In this document: piece by piece, positions 1 through 10,737 of the stretch
Layout: the number at the start of each line of letters is the position of its first letter
How positions within the stretch are numbered: the first letter of the stretch is position 1
From: Cristatella mucedo
Lineage: Eukaryota; Bryozoa; Phylactolaemata; Cristatellidae
Length of the DNA: 64,000 bases
Reading direction: 5' to 3'
Assembly: GCA_009760855.2 (NCBI GenBank)
Contig: WPIO01000326.1
Span: forward strand, 1-64,000
Made by a program: the position numbers and the translations under genes
Notes under the pieces: model-generated
What the model was told of the DNA's origin: nothing
The model's database searches: none
The model's input: the letters and a program-made list of their open reading frames with translations, nothing else

Positions 1-250
1 CAACCCGAAGTTAGTGAAGGACCGACGCGAAACTGAAGTTATAGCGAAACGCTACACGTTTTGACCGCGTCGCTGTGCAAGTACCTTTGGTCCATAAGCG
101 CATGCGTTAAAGGAAAGGCAAAAAGCCTGTGTCAGAGAATGCAGATCGGCGGGATTGGCTCTTGATCGGCATCTGAAGCCTAGAAGTTTTCTGAACCCGT
201 CGAAGTTCCGCTTAATATTGGGTCTTTCGCTCCCTCCCTCGTTCCGATGC

Positions 251-310
251 GAAGCGCGTGGTCTAGAGATTACGTTATCTGAGGGCGCTATGCAAAAGTG
301 TTATATTTTC
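251..310 (+). mobile_element. SINE-A tail fragment
   Basis: A diverged GAAGCGC ... GAGATTACGTT ... GAGGGCGCTATGCAAA tail matches the 3' end of the SINE at 2003-2160. The tRNA-like head is not recognisable. Confidence 0.5.
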
Positions 311-1540
311 CTACTAGTCCTCACTCTAAGCAGTGTGAGTTACAACAAAGCAGCCAGTAAATCGCAGCGCGACTATGCAGATCGCTCGCCAAACAGCTTA
401 ATTGCTAGCCCATACGTCATGTCGACCTATAAGAGGTCAGACGAGCCCGATCCCACCCACGTTCGCCTCGGTCGCTGCCCCTGTCGGCCACTGGGGCTAA
501 GTGGACGTTGTTCTCTTCTCTGCCTCCTGTGGCCTGATCTGACCTCATTCTTCACTGCTACAGTGGCCGATTGCAAGCCAACGAGAGCAGTAAACCTCGA
601 AGCTTGTTCGCAAGCCCACCTCCGTTACGCTGGCCCTCTCCCGTAGGTGTCCAGCAGACAGAGTGGCTTATAATGAGCCGCGGCAATATACTACGACGAA
701 TGGCCGAGTCCTTAGAGCTGAAGGGGGATTGAGGAGGATCCGCGGAAACGGCCAGCTCACTGCCGTGATGGTCCGCCATGATGAGCAAGCTGCTGTCACG
801 ACATAGCAAACGGCCCTCTTTCCCGGCTACTGTCGGCGCTACCGAACCGGAGGACCGGTGCCTAGCTAGCCGCGCTGGCTGACGCGAGGTCGAGTTGGCC
901 TGAGCCGGAGCGCTAGGAGCAAGATCGGCGTCTCGGCCACACGCGAGCTTCCGCTCGGCCTCGGCCTCAGCCTCGGCCCTGCCTAGCTTGGAGTTGAGCG
1001 GAGCGATATCGGGCGAGGGAAGCGGGTGTAAAATCTCTGTGCGAGGAAATCTCTGAGCTTGAGTGAAGCGTCGAACCGCCGCGCCGATGCGGCGACGTAC
1101 CGCCGGCATCGCTGTATCGGTGGATTATCTTTGCGTATATCTTTCGGATATTCATTCGTCGACGCGGTTGAATCAAAGAAACCTAAGTGCTGTGAAACCA
1201 AGCTGCTGCAGCTCGCGGGCTAAAACGTTCGATGAGGCCCTCTGCTTCCTGAATGCGCTTAGGCTATTGCATCGGTTAAATAATTCATGCGCGTTCATCC
1301 GTGACCTTCGAACGATTCTTTCGCTGCGCATAGTATCGCACATTGTACTGCCGTGCAGCCCCGCCCCCGGGCCCTCGGCGTCTTCGCCGCGATCGCTGAC
1401 AGGGACTAAGAACAAGCTAAGTCCACCTGTACCGCGCAGCATGCGCTCTGTACGTGTGAATTTCTCTTCATGCGCTTATGAGTGTACTGACACGGCGCAT
1501 GTCGTCACTCACCAATTGACACGCTAACGTTTCCAGCATA

Positions 1541-1640
1541 TGCAGAGTGCCGAGGAAGAGATTTGGCTCTCTTAGGGCGCTCAATAAATGTTATTTTATT
1601 CTTATTTTTACTAATATTATTATTATCATCCTGAATATTC
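1541..1640 (+). mobile_element. L2-type 3' tail fragment
   Basis: A tail of the form GTGCCGAGGAAGAGATT ... CTCTTAGGGCGCT followed by ATT repeats. Only the 3' end is present. Confidence 0.5.
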
Positions 1641-2002
1641 TTTGGAGCGTCTCGTGATGGGGTTGCAGACGGGGCTACGGGTACAGTGAAGTACTTCCGG
1701 TCGGTCGCTTGGATAGCTGCTCTGTTTAGCTCGTTACTCCTCGTATTTCCAAAGAAATCGCTGCAATGCCGCTGCAGCACCGGTTCTGACACGTATCATC
1801 CGCAAAGGCAGCAAGTCAAAACGGGTTGGCCTGCCGCAGAAAGGCCGTCCTCGGCGTCCCTTTCCGTCGAGTAGCGAATACAGTTTAAGACAGTTCTCGT
1901 TACTTGCAGCGAAACGGTTGCAGCCCGGTTTCTGATTGCAACAGAAATGCGCGAATCTAGAAGCAGCCAGACGACGAGTGGCTCAGGAGAAGCCTAATCG
2001 TG

Positions 2003-2160
2003 CAGGTTTGGCTCAGTGGTTAAAGTGCTCGCCCCGATCAAGGTATAGCCGAGGTCGCGGGTTCGAGCCCCGTGGCATATGTGAAGCGCCCGAATAGAGA
2101 TTACGTTCTCTTAGGGCGCTGTGCAAACGAATATATATTATATTATATATATTATATTTA
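2003..2160 (+). mobile_element. tRNA-derived SINE, family A
   Basis: The head has polymerase III A-box-like (TGGCTCAGTGGTTAAAG) and B-box (GGGTTCGAGCCCC) elements. The tail (GTGAAGCGCCCGAATAGAGA, then TTAGGGCGCTGTGCAAA) ends in AT-rich repeats. The tail closely resembles that of LINE family A, suggesting mobilisation by that LINE. Confidence 0.75.
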
Positions 2161-3157
2161 ATTATATTGAATCGATGAGAGGCCGCTCTTTCGTCTATCG
2201 AGCTGCCGCGAGCTCCGTCGTTCGTGGCAGGCAACATCTTGCAGGCCTTAAAGACGGGCTCGGACAAACGTGCGGGCGCACCGAGGCGACTCGCGCACGC
2301 TGTATCGAAAGAATGACCTCTAACGGTGACAACGGCGTACGTTGAGCCACGTCACAAGAGCGAGGTTTTCAAACAGTGGGCAGAATTTTTGCCGTCAAAA
2401 ACAAAGAAAAATTGGCATAATCTGGAAAGGCACTGCGCATATTCGCGCGCATGTAAGCAGATTCGGCGTAAAATAAGCTCGTCCCGCGATCGTGCCGTGA
2501 AAATTGTATCATCTTCCAGTGCGGCTGTGCCACTTCTTGCTCTCCACTGCTAGCCAGCTCGTTTAACGTTGTGAGCCACAAGTTTCGCGAAATAACTTGA
2601 CGTCGTAATTTCCGGTTCCCGGAAAGGTTTCGGGAAACCAGGAACCCACTGGTTTCCCGAGAAACGTGTGGTCCGTCCGACGACCGGTTGATACGGGCAC
2701 TAGGCGAAATCGGAGAGTCGTAGGGGCTCGCGGCCCGCCGACTTCTAATTGACACCAACGACCGAAGTAGAAGGGCGTATATTTTGAAATGACTTGCTCT
2801 CAAGGCTAACAGGCTACCCCATGCTTAAACTTCAGATTAAAGCAGTGGTCGGCTTATTTAACAGCTTATTTGCTTAACCGCTTATTTAACAGCTTCGAGG
2901 GTTACTTAGCATGCCCTGGGCAGCGTTGCCCCAACCCCCGCCGCCACTGGGCGTGCACACGCAGCCGCCGACAGGCTCGCTAGATCGGCCCCTTCGGCGG
3001 CGGCGCGCGGCCGAGGCGCGTCAGCGAATTTCTCACTCTCACGATGCGCTGCTTACTTTTTCCGGCTCCCTTTTCGCGGGCGTTCCTTCGCCCGCGAAAA
3101 CGGCGCTCGCTCGCTCGAACGCGTTCACCGCGGTCGCGGCGCCTGTCTGCGTCCTAG

Positions 3158-3418
3158 GGATGCCCGAAGGAATTCGCCGAATACATGTCGTACAGTCGCG
3201 GCTTACGCTTCGAGGAGGCGCCCGATTACGTGCTACTCCGACAACGATTTCGAGCCCTGTTCTTTGAAATGAAATTTCAGTTTGACTACGCTTATGACTG
3301 GACGCTGCTACTTAAGAAAGGCACTGCGTCGTTTTCGAACAGCAATAGCGCAACGCAACTGGGAACAGGAATAAGGACGGGAGACCTCGACGAGGACGAC
3401 GATTGCGTCGGCGGCTGA
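3158..3418 (+). CDS. CSNK1A1-like: Casein kinase 1 alpha-type paralogue, last exon only (gene continues off the left edge)
   Basis: This is the 3' terminal coding exon of a CK1 serine/threonine kinase: 86 residues and a TGA stop at 3416-3418. The frame opens after a CTAG acceptor and reads [15 protein letters not shown], then [20 protein letters not shown] and [10 protein letters not shown], the C-lobe end of the kinase domain. The EEAPDY and DWT motifs are typical of the alpha type rather than delta/epsilon. The tail is short and ends in an acidic [10 protein letters not shown]. The acceptor lies at the same codon as in the complete paralogue at 10738-15075, so the missing 5' exon with the catalytic residues should be upstream of base 1, across an intron of more than 3.1 kb. 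No kinase N-lobe is visible in 1-3157. The frame is intact, so this is probably a functional gene. Orthology within the CK1 family is not resolved. Confidence 0.85.
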   Translation, partial: GCPKEFAEYMSYSRGLRFEEAPDYVLLRQRFRALFFEMKFQFDYAYDWTLLLKKGTASFSNSNSATQLGTGIRTGDLDEDDDCVGG

Positions 3419-5887
3419 TGAGACCCTCACTAGGTGTCGCCTCATCCAGGTGGCGCTCGACCCGCCGACCTGGCTTAGATTGCGAGGGTTCACTGTCCGG
3501 ATGATGCTAAGAATTGTGCTTGCGCGGGCCACTGCAGCGGCAGCTTTACTTTTGAATAGTCCTTTTATTTAAGGATTTTACCTGACTCACGCATGTTAAC
3601 ATAAGTAAATCACACGTTCTGCTAGTCTCGCACGCTCGGAAGTTCAGAGTTCTGTGCCACCTTAGCGACCGCGTGCTTTTGCAGCAGACATTTGGTTCGC
3701 TGTCATTCAGTGGGACAGTGAGACTGCACCGCAGTACTACGACGGCCCTATCAAAGCCATTTTATCGCCACTCGCACGTGATTACTCTTGCTTGCCGTGC
3801 TGCGGAGCAGCTGTAAAGCTGACCTCGTAGCAAAAGGCAAGCTTCTTTAACGACGTCAGGTTGCTTCTGAGCCAAGCTGCTCCCAGCCCTTTAGCGCCAG
3901 TGCACGGCGCATAGTGGGACATCTCCGTATTACGTACGTAATAGATCCGTAATTACGTACGAGACTACGTATTATGTAGCCGAGCAAAAATTACGATGTC
4001 TAAGTGGTTGTTGCGTTAGGCAGTTTCCCTTGGTGTTATCATTGCTTGAAGCGGCTAAATTTCTTTTCATATGGACTACGGTGCCGCCGGCGCGTTCTCG
4101 GAGCGAAGCTTCGCGGCAATCGGCAAGGGGGCTGTGTGGGCGGGCGCGCGGGCGGGCGAGTGGACAGAGGGAGCAGATTTTTGGAAGGGTAGCCTGCTTG
4201 GCAGTACTGCTGCGGCGCACACCTACATGCACCGTTTTTAGATTTAGGCTTTCCGCCTTTGAGAGCGGAGGAGGCTGCAGAGGTTATCGGAGCGGCTCTA
4301 ATCTTGTGCGCAGATGCGGGGTCGCTCGATAGAGAGAGAGAGAGAGAGAAAGAGACCCGAATGGCGCAGGGGAGATTAGTGGGCGCTACTGGGGGCGCGT
4401 CGTCTCAGAATCGATCTGCAGATGTAGCTAGAGAACGCGCAGAACGGTGCATCGAGCTGCGCGCTTCCGTTGTAAAGGTTTCCGGTCGGTCCCTTGGAAT
4501 GCTAAAAGGTTTTCCAGGCGCCGACGGAGTTTCCAGAAAGCTAGCTCGATGGCGCCGAATTATCCGTCGCGTGGTTGGATATGTGCTGGAGGGGGACCGA
4601 GATCTTTACTGAGACACCTCTAAGGATTTCCTGAATATTTACCTTTGAAACCGGCTCTATAGGCTGCCCTAGATAGGTGGGAAGTCGTTACGAACGTTAG
4701 CATTTGGCCCTGCCGTGAAGTGCTGCCTGAGGCCAGTGCTATACAACTGTATAATCGTTGTTGTTATTATTATTACCACGCGTGCGCGCTGCTAGACGAG
4801 CGACAGAATTTTCGAAAAGCTTGCGTGAGCCCCTCATTAAGCACTCACAGTCGTGGCCTTCCCTTGACTACCGATTGATTTCATCAAAGTCTACTGGAAG
4901 AAGGATTGCTGCCAGTCGGTTGTCACGTCCGTAGCTTAGCTTAATTTCGGAATCTATGGACGCACGTCTATAAGGTCCCTAGCACCCAGTCCGCTCGCTT
5001 ATTTCAAATAAATGAACAGGGATTAGAAGCAAGTAGATCTCTGCGCCGCTCAGGTGGATCGATTTATAAGGGCGTGAAAGTTAGCTGTATGCCGTCATTT
5101 CCTAAACTGGATTAGTTAGATCCGTTCAATGTAAGTGTTAGCCCTGTGATAAACCCCATATAGAGCCTGGTCCGCGAACAGTTATGAAGCGAAAGTAATC
5201 GAATACTTTATTTTCACAAAGATTATTTTAGATCACAAAAGTTGGTGAAATGCTGCTCTAGGTGTTTGCTGTGAACAGCGGAGCTTACCGCACCAAATAA
5301 TAGGACGGGGTAAATGAAGCTTACGATCGGTGAATTATTTCGCCTTGCATTCGCAGTTCATCTGGAAGCCGTCGCGGCTTCTGTTGCGAAGAAAAAATGC
5401 TACTTTGATTTAAAGATCAAACCGGAAGTGCATAAATATTGGACTGACAAAATAATTCCGCTGGATTTTTCTGGCAGCTCAGCTAAGAGTTTCAGTGGCT
5501 TGGCTTACAGCAGAGGATCAGGCACCAAAAATTAGTTAACTGAACTTTGCTATACATGTTGCTTAATACTAACGACCGTAAAGTGGTCTCCCCAGTAATT
5601 ATTGAAACGCGCGTCTGCTAAATGGGTTAGATTTATTATTAGTGCTTGAGACTAGCTTATTCCTATTAAAAAAGGCGAGAAATGTTAACATTGCAATACA
5701 ATTTGGGCGTGAGTGTCCGCTGACCTAGTAGTAAGCCCAGCCTAGCTAGTGAGCCTAGCCTGCTGTCTGGCGATGACTCAACACCAGGTGACCTAGGTTG
5801 TGAAGCTCGCGACACTTTCTTTCAGTCTCTTTCTCGTTTTGACCTTTGACCTAACTTTGATCTAACTGGTGAGCAAGCTCCGGAGAA

Positions 5888-5965
5888 TTAATTTTCTTAC
5901 AAAACTAACATAAATCTAATTTAATGAAATTTATCCGACAGGCCGGGTAGTGAATCAGAATTGAC
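5888..5965 (+). repeat. Unclassified interspersed repeat, copy 1
   Basis: This AT-rich segment (key words ACATAAATC, AAATTTAT, GGGTAGTGAATC) recurs in diverged form at 7953-8030 in the same orientation. No coding or terminal-repeat structure is seen. Confidence 0.4.
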
Positions 5966-6639
5966 TTGGGTTTTCGGAACGTACGGACGTACTGACCATT
6001 TTTGAATTTATATCACCCCTGCCCGTTAGGGTGATCCACAGATATATTGAAAAACGAACTTCCTATTATTGCAAGTTGGAAGGTGGCAAATGAGTCCAGA
6101 ATATAAAATATATCAATTCGGCGAAGTTTCTTATCATTTGATAAATATTTAGAGGTTGCACAAAGTCCTTGGAGTTTTTGCTTTTGGTAAGTCAACAAAT
6201 TTGCGTTATTAGTATACTTTCAAATTACTGGATAAAAGTTATATACATACTCACCCTGTTTTTTGATATAATAGTTACTATAAGAAGTTAATTAAATTAG
6301 GGATTCTTTTGCGCAGAACTGCATTGTTGCATAGGTTAGTTAACTGGTTCATTAATTGTAAATAGAGGATAAATTCAGTCATTTGCATTGCTAAATTCAA
6401 AGTGAACTGCAGATGAGATGATGAGTGTTTGATTCACATTCTACAAATAACTAAGTAAAATTAATTCCGAATTATACAGGTAGTAACAATAATTACTAGC
6501 ATATAATAGTTTTTATTTCTGTAGTTTAAAGTTATACAAAATATCTTTGACAAACTCTTGTAACATAAATGAATAATACATAATGTGAAAGAATATTTCA
6601 GTTCAATGTGGTTAGAGAAATTCCATTTAAAAAGTAATA

Positions 6640-7215
6640 ATAATAATAATAATGCACTTGATAAAGCGCCCTCAGAGAACTCAATCTCTTCCTAGGCGTT
6701 TTACATTTGTGGCAAAGGGAAACGCGATTGAATCGTGAGTAATATCATGCTTCATAAACAACATGAACAACGTGGTTAGGGGTGACATGCACAGGGTCAT
6801 CATGCAAATGTGGTTAGTGGCAGCATGCACAGTGTCAGCACGCATAAGCACATCAAGGACGAATCACAGGTGCCCACTAAATGCTGTCTTAAATAGGTGT
6901 GTTTTTAAGTTCTTTTTAACTGTGTTCAAGTCAGGGGATGTTCTGACGCAAGTCGGGAGGGAGTTCCAGGCTTTGGGAGCATACGAACTAAATGCACGGT
7001 CTCCAAAGAATTTGAGGTTTGTACGAGGTATTGGTAAACTGTTGGATTCCGAAAAGCAGGTGGTACGATGCTTGGTCTGGTGGGGGAGTAGATCTGAGAG
7101 ATAGGCTGGAGCCAAAGAATGAAGTTACCTAAAAGTGAGCGACAAAACCTTGAAGTCGATCCGTTGATTGACTGGGAGAGAGCCAGTGCATGTCGGCGAG
7201 CTTATGTTGGTTATG
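6640..7215 (-). mobile_element. L2-like LINE family A, 3' end
   Basis: 5'-truncated copy ending in a TTA repeat (read TAATAATAAT on plus). Minus-strand translation gives the RT C-terminal region (MAPAYLSDLLPHQTKHRTT, DRAFSSYAPKAWNSLPTCV), followed by the family tail. Confidence 0.8.
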
Positions 7216-7619
7216 TAACAATCCTCGATTGGCTAATTATTTGTTGCCAGCTGCAAACAAGGCAATGACCACCAATCCTGTTCACTATATAATCGAGACC
7301 TTTGAATCAGCTGGCGTTTGTACTTGGTTTTTATTTCTCCACATGAACTAAGAGGACGAAAATCACGATCTGGGTCGTAGTATCGTTGGGCTAAGGGTCG
7401 GCTTTTCAAATTGCCAATTGAATGACAATGGATTGAAAGTTGGACAAAAATTAATGTTTTTCAGCATAAAAAGTTAACATTCCCAAGGTTAAATCGCTCA
7501 ATCATAATTATACAGCTGTACTATTTATCCGAAGAGCAACTTATTTCGATTGCATCCAACTCAACGTCGGCAGTCACGTTCTCAAAATCTTTATGAAAAT
7601 CTGGCTCGGCCTAACTCTA

Positions 7620-7930
7620 CACTTAATCTGATGTATCTCCGTCTCTAGCTCCGAAAAGCCACAGTGACCAAGCGGGTGTTATGCTGGAGAGTTTTCCATA
7701 GCGAACTCCAAGACTGAGAAACTTTTCGTATGCATTCGGTAGTCAACAGACGTCATCTCATACAACAAAGAGAAAGCAAGAAGCATGGTCAAGTCAGCAG
7801 GGCAGTCGAGGAAGTCAGTAGCTTGTATGTAGTGGCTCAGAACGGCTGGACAGGTTGCAGCGCACTCAGGCGGTAGGTGAATGGATGACGAACGTATATA
7901 CTGACGGACTACCAAACCTAGCTTATTATA
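7620..7930 (-). mobile_element. L2-like LINE family B, 3' end
   Basis: Truncated copy; the minus strand reads VDYRMHTKSFSVLEFAMENS, matching the C-terminus GYRMRTESRLGCECAIQNS of the longer copy at 31970-32770, followed by the same kind of 3' tail. Confidence 0.6.
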
Positions 7931-7952
7931 GGGGTATATCGTTTTTTATAGC

Positions 7953-8030
7953 TTTCTTATAAAACGAACATAAATCGACTTTTATTAAATTTATTCGTCA
8001 GCATGGGTAGCGAATCGGTATTGAGCTCCA
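7953..8030 (+). repeat. Unclassified interspersed repeat, copy 2
   Basis: Diverged partner of 5888-5965. Shared words are ACATAAATC, AAATTTATTC and GGGTAGCGAATC. It may be a fragment of an old transposon or of a local segmental duplication. Confidence 0.4.
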
Positions 8031-9621
8031 TGCACCTGAGGTGCAGACGTGCAGATTATCTTTAAGTTTTTAGCAGCTATATAGTCAGCCGCCTCACGTG
8101 AAGAATTGCTATGCAAATTGGTGAATGGTCTTCTTTTTGACACTCATTATTGCTGTGCCATCATAGTTGTACAGCAGGCGTAAAGTAAGCCACCAGTTAC
8201 TTTGACGGACTTACTATGGGACTAAGTAACGAATCTAGGTTAGTATTTTAAGTTAGGGGCATTCTTGAGTGATGCGGTGCTCTGCTACCCTCGGCATACC
8301 TGAGTGCATTGGTTTTTATTCACCAATGACTCATCAGTTGTGCTTCGAGACGCTGGCTTCAGCAGTAATTGTAGCTCGTCTGCTTGGACAAGTACCCGTT
8401 TCGTGCGCTGTGCTAGTGACTACAGACTTGGGTTTTGAAGCTGCGATAGCGCGATCGGATAAGATCGGATAATGTCACATAAGAGTCTGCTTCACCCACA
8501 CAACCATAGCAGCACTTAACTGCAAAGAGTTTCTGCTACAAATTCTTGAGCTGCTCGGGAAGTGCATCAGAGAATACAGTATGCCCTTGCATGGATATGG
8601 AGTGCAGCAGTTAAGAGTAGCGGGTAGATTTCCTCAAGCCTGTTTTTAAAAGACAAATAGTTTTGCTTCTTTGCAAATACCATCTGCAGCAAGTGAGTTA
8701 TTATTAAATAAGTTTGAAGCCGAAAATTGGTGGTCGATGACATGTCTTACTTTTATGCATTTGCTTTGCAATTATACATCAATTCATGATACCTCATGGT
8801 TTTATTGCAGTCAAATTATTGATCGAATGGTTAAAATATGTAGGCAATTTGGAGCCTAGGCATCAATTCAGCTACAGCAGGTGCTAAGGAGCTCGTGCAT
8901 TCCGAGAACTAGACGAATTTACTGATGGTCTCTATGAATGCCTCACCACCTCGTGGTTGTCTGTCTTCTCTATCTGTAGCCACAGATGCCCTAAAACATG
9001 GTCGCCAGTCATCCATACGTTTGCGAAACCGATTCTCTACAGAAGGAAGAATGAAAAGACTTTGATAGTATTGACATGGAACCTCTACCAGCAGCATATT
9101 CAAGTGCCGGCGGTAGCACTTAACAGCTAAGCTGTTCAGCCGCTTAGCATGATCAGAGCGATAGTACGAATCAGCTGTACATTAGACTGCTTAGCGGGCG
9201 AAGTTCTGTCCGCCAATGTCCTTGAGAACTCAGCAGAATATTGGCTCCTCCTTAGCTGTGAAACATCGCTGATGCAGTCGCTTTGCTGCTCAGTTGTGGC
9301 ATAGCAAGAGGATATGGCTAGACTACTCCACAGGCTTTAGACGTTGACACCTTTTTGAGTGACCCTAAGTGAATGCATTAGCCAGAGGAAGATCAAATTC
9401 AAACCCCGAGAGCTTCTGAATGTGGTGTGCTTATTCACTTTCTGCCTAGCTAGCCTGAAAAGTTGGTACGTCTAGGCGATACGCCTACCGACCAGCCTTA
9501 AAAGACTTGTGTGGGTCGCTCTTTTGCCAATAGGGCTGCATCACTCGGCTCTCTTTACACAGCATCGGGCTGCAAGTTGCCTCTTTATCAGCTTTTCACA
9601 TTAATGTGGTTCCAAAACAAA

Positions 9622-9700
9622 TGTTAAGTGCTGAGAAAGAGATTGAGTTCTTTAGGGTGCTATATCAAACGTATAATAATAATAATTATTATTATTATAA
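9622..9700 (+). mobile_element. LINE-A tail fragment
   Basis: GTGCTGAGAAAGAGATTGAG ... TTTAGGGTGCTATATCAAA followed by TAATAATAATT. Only the 3' tail remains. Confidence 0.6.
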
Positions 9701-9889
9701 AACGGTATTTGAATGTAGAACTCTTACGAGCCTCAACGAAATGACAGTATATGAATGACTAGTTGTTAAAATCCCACCGATAAACCACTAGTTTAACACG
9801 CTAAATATATAGAACACATTCGCAGAGGTGTTAAATGCTTAACGCTAGTAGGGAGCGCTAATTTAGATCGGCTAGACAGGATATTCACA

Positions 9890-10180
9890 ACAATTACATT
9901 TACCACAGTTCCACGATCCTATGCATTGTCTTCAATCCGAGCTCGATCGTTCGAATGCCTGACGAGCATCACCTGACTTGATGGCATTTAAAAAGAAGCT
10001 GAAAACCGACAATCGCTGCATTTGCTTTGTCCTTGTGAATTGTCCTCTGTAAGTTTATACGCGGTTAAATTGTTCGTGTCATAATTAAAGCATTTTCATC
10101 CTCTCGGTCCAGTGTATTTAAAGTGCATAGAAAGATATTTAGTTCCCCCGTAGCGCTAAGCAAATGTTATTGTGCTTTTG
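9890..10180 (+). mobile_element. Decayed LINE-A fragment
   Basis: The frame DLMAFKKKLKTDN corresponds to the DLTTFKKNLK end of the LINE-A protein; a GAAAGATATTTAGTT tail remnant follows. Confidence 0.5.
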
Positions 10181-10599
10181 TAACAATTATTTTCTAGGTA
10201 TGAGCTCGCGAATGACTCTTGGGTACTAGTTATGTCGTCATCATCGTCCAAGCCAAGGAATCAGCTTAATCACATTCGTAATAGCATAACAGTCGAAGGA
10301 GCAGATTGCGAGCGTCGGTACAGCTGCCCGCATCCGGCTCTCATTTTCAGTCGACAGCCTAGCGCGGCCCTCGGTTACAAACCAGCTATCGGCGGCCAGC
10401 ACACGATCTCGCTGGACGGCTTTCTTTGAATGGCTCTTGGAGTAAAAGCATCCAAATAAACTGCTAAATCTTCTGCATTCATCTTTAAATAAAACCGCGA
10501 TTGTGTGAACTCCGACGATGATCATAAGGGTTTGCAACTCACGGCGCGACGGAGCGAAGTCGAATGGCATCTCTGACGCGGAAACGCGAAGGCATTGTG

Positions 10600-10737
10600 G
10601 GTAAGCCATTTTTCCGTAATATGGCTCCGTCGTCTGCCGTTTCGGCGGCGGCGGCGAGAGTTTTCGACCCTCTCCGCGGACCGCGGACAGCAGCCCCTCA
10701 GTCTGCGATCGGCTAAGGTAGTTTCAGATTGCTGAAC
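10600..10737 (+). promoter_or_regulatory. GC-rich 5' region of the complete CK1 gene
   Basis: A CpG-rich stretch with GGC triplets lies immediately before the CK1 start codon, and no TATA box is obvious. A TTTCAG that could act as a 5' UTR splice acceptor ends 11 bp before the ATG, so an upstream non-coding exon is possible. This is inferred from composition only. Confidence 0.35.

Larger units (their letters stand above)
1..3157 (+). other. Intron of the left CK1 paralogue (partial)
   Basis: I find no coding exon here. The open frames do not resemble kinase or any family I know. It contains a SINE tail (about 251-310), an L2-type tail (about 1541-1640), a tRNA-derived SINE (about 2003-2160) and an imperfect inverted repeat at 2627-2665. 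GC content is high between about 560 and 1500 and between 2900 and 3200. Confidence 0.6.
3419..10737. other. Spacer between the tandem CK1 paralogues
   Basis: About 7.3 kb with no recognisable gene; open frames such as 5314-5535 match nothing I know. It holds LINE fragments at 6640-7215, 7620-7930, 9622-9700 and 9890-10180, a pair of diverged direct repeats (5888-5965 and 7953-8030), and a cluster of TACGTA palindromes at 3925-3975. The first AATAAA on the plus strand after the left CK1 stop is at 5007-5012, 1.6 kb downstream, so the true poly(A) site of that gene is uncertain. Confidence 0.55.

Noticed and set aside
2003-2090. Possible tRNA gene (A and B boxes present)
   Set aside because: The same head recurs many times, followed by LINE-like or conserved SINE tails, and no complete cloverleaf was made out. 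It is SINE sequence.
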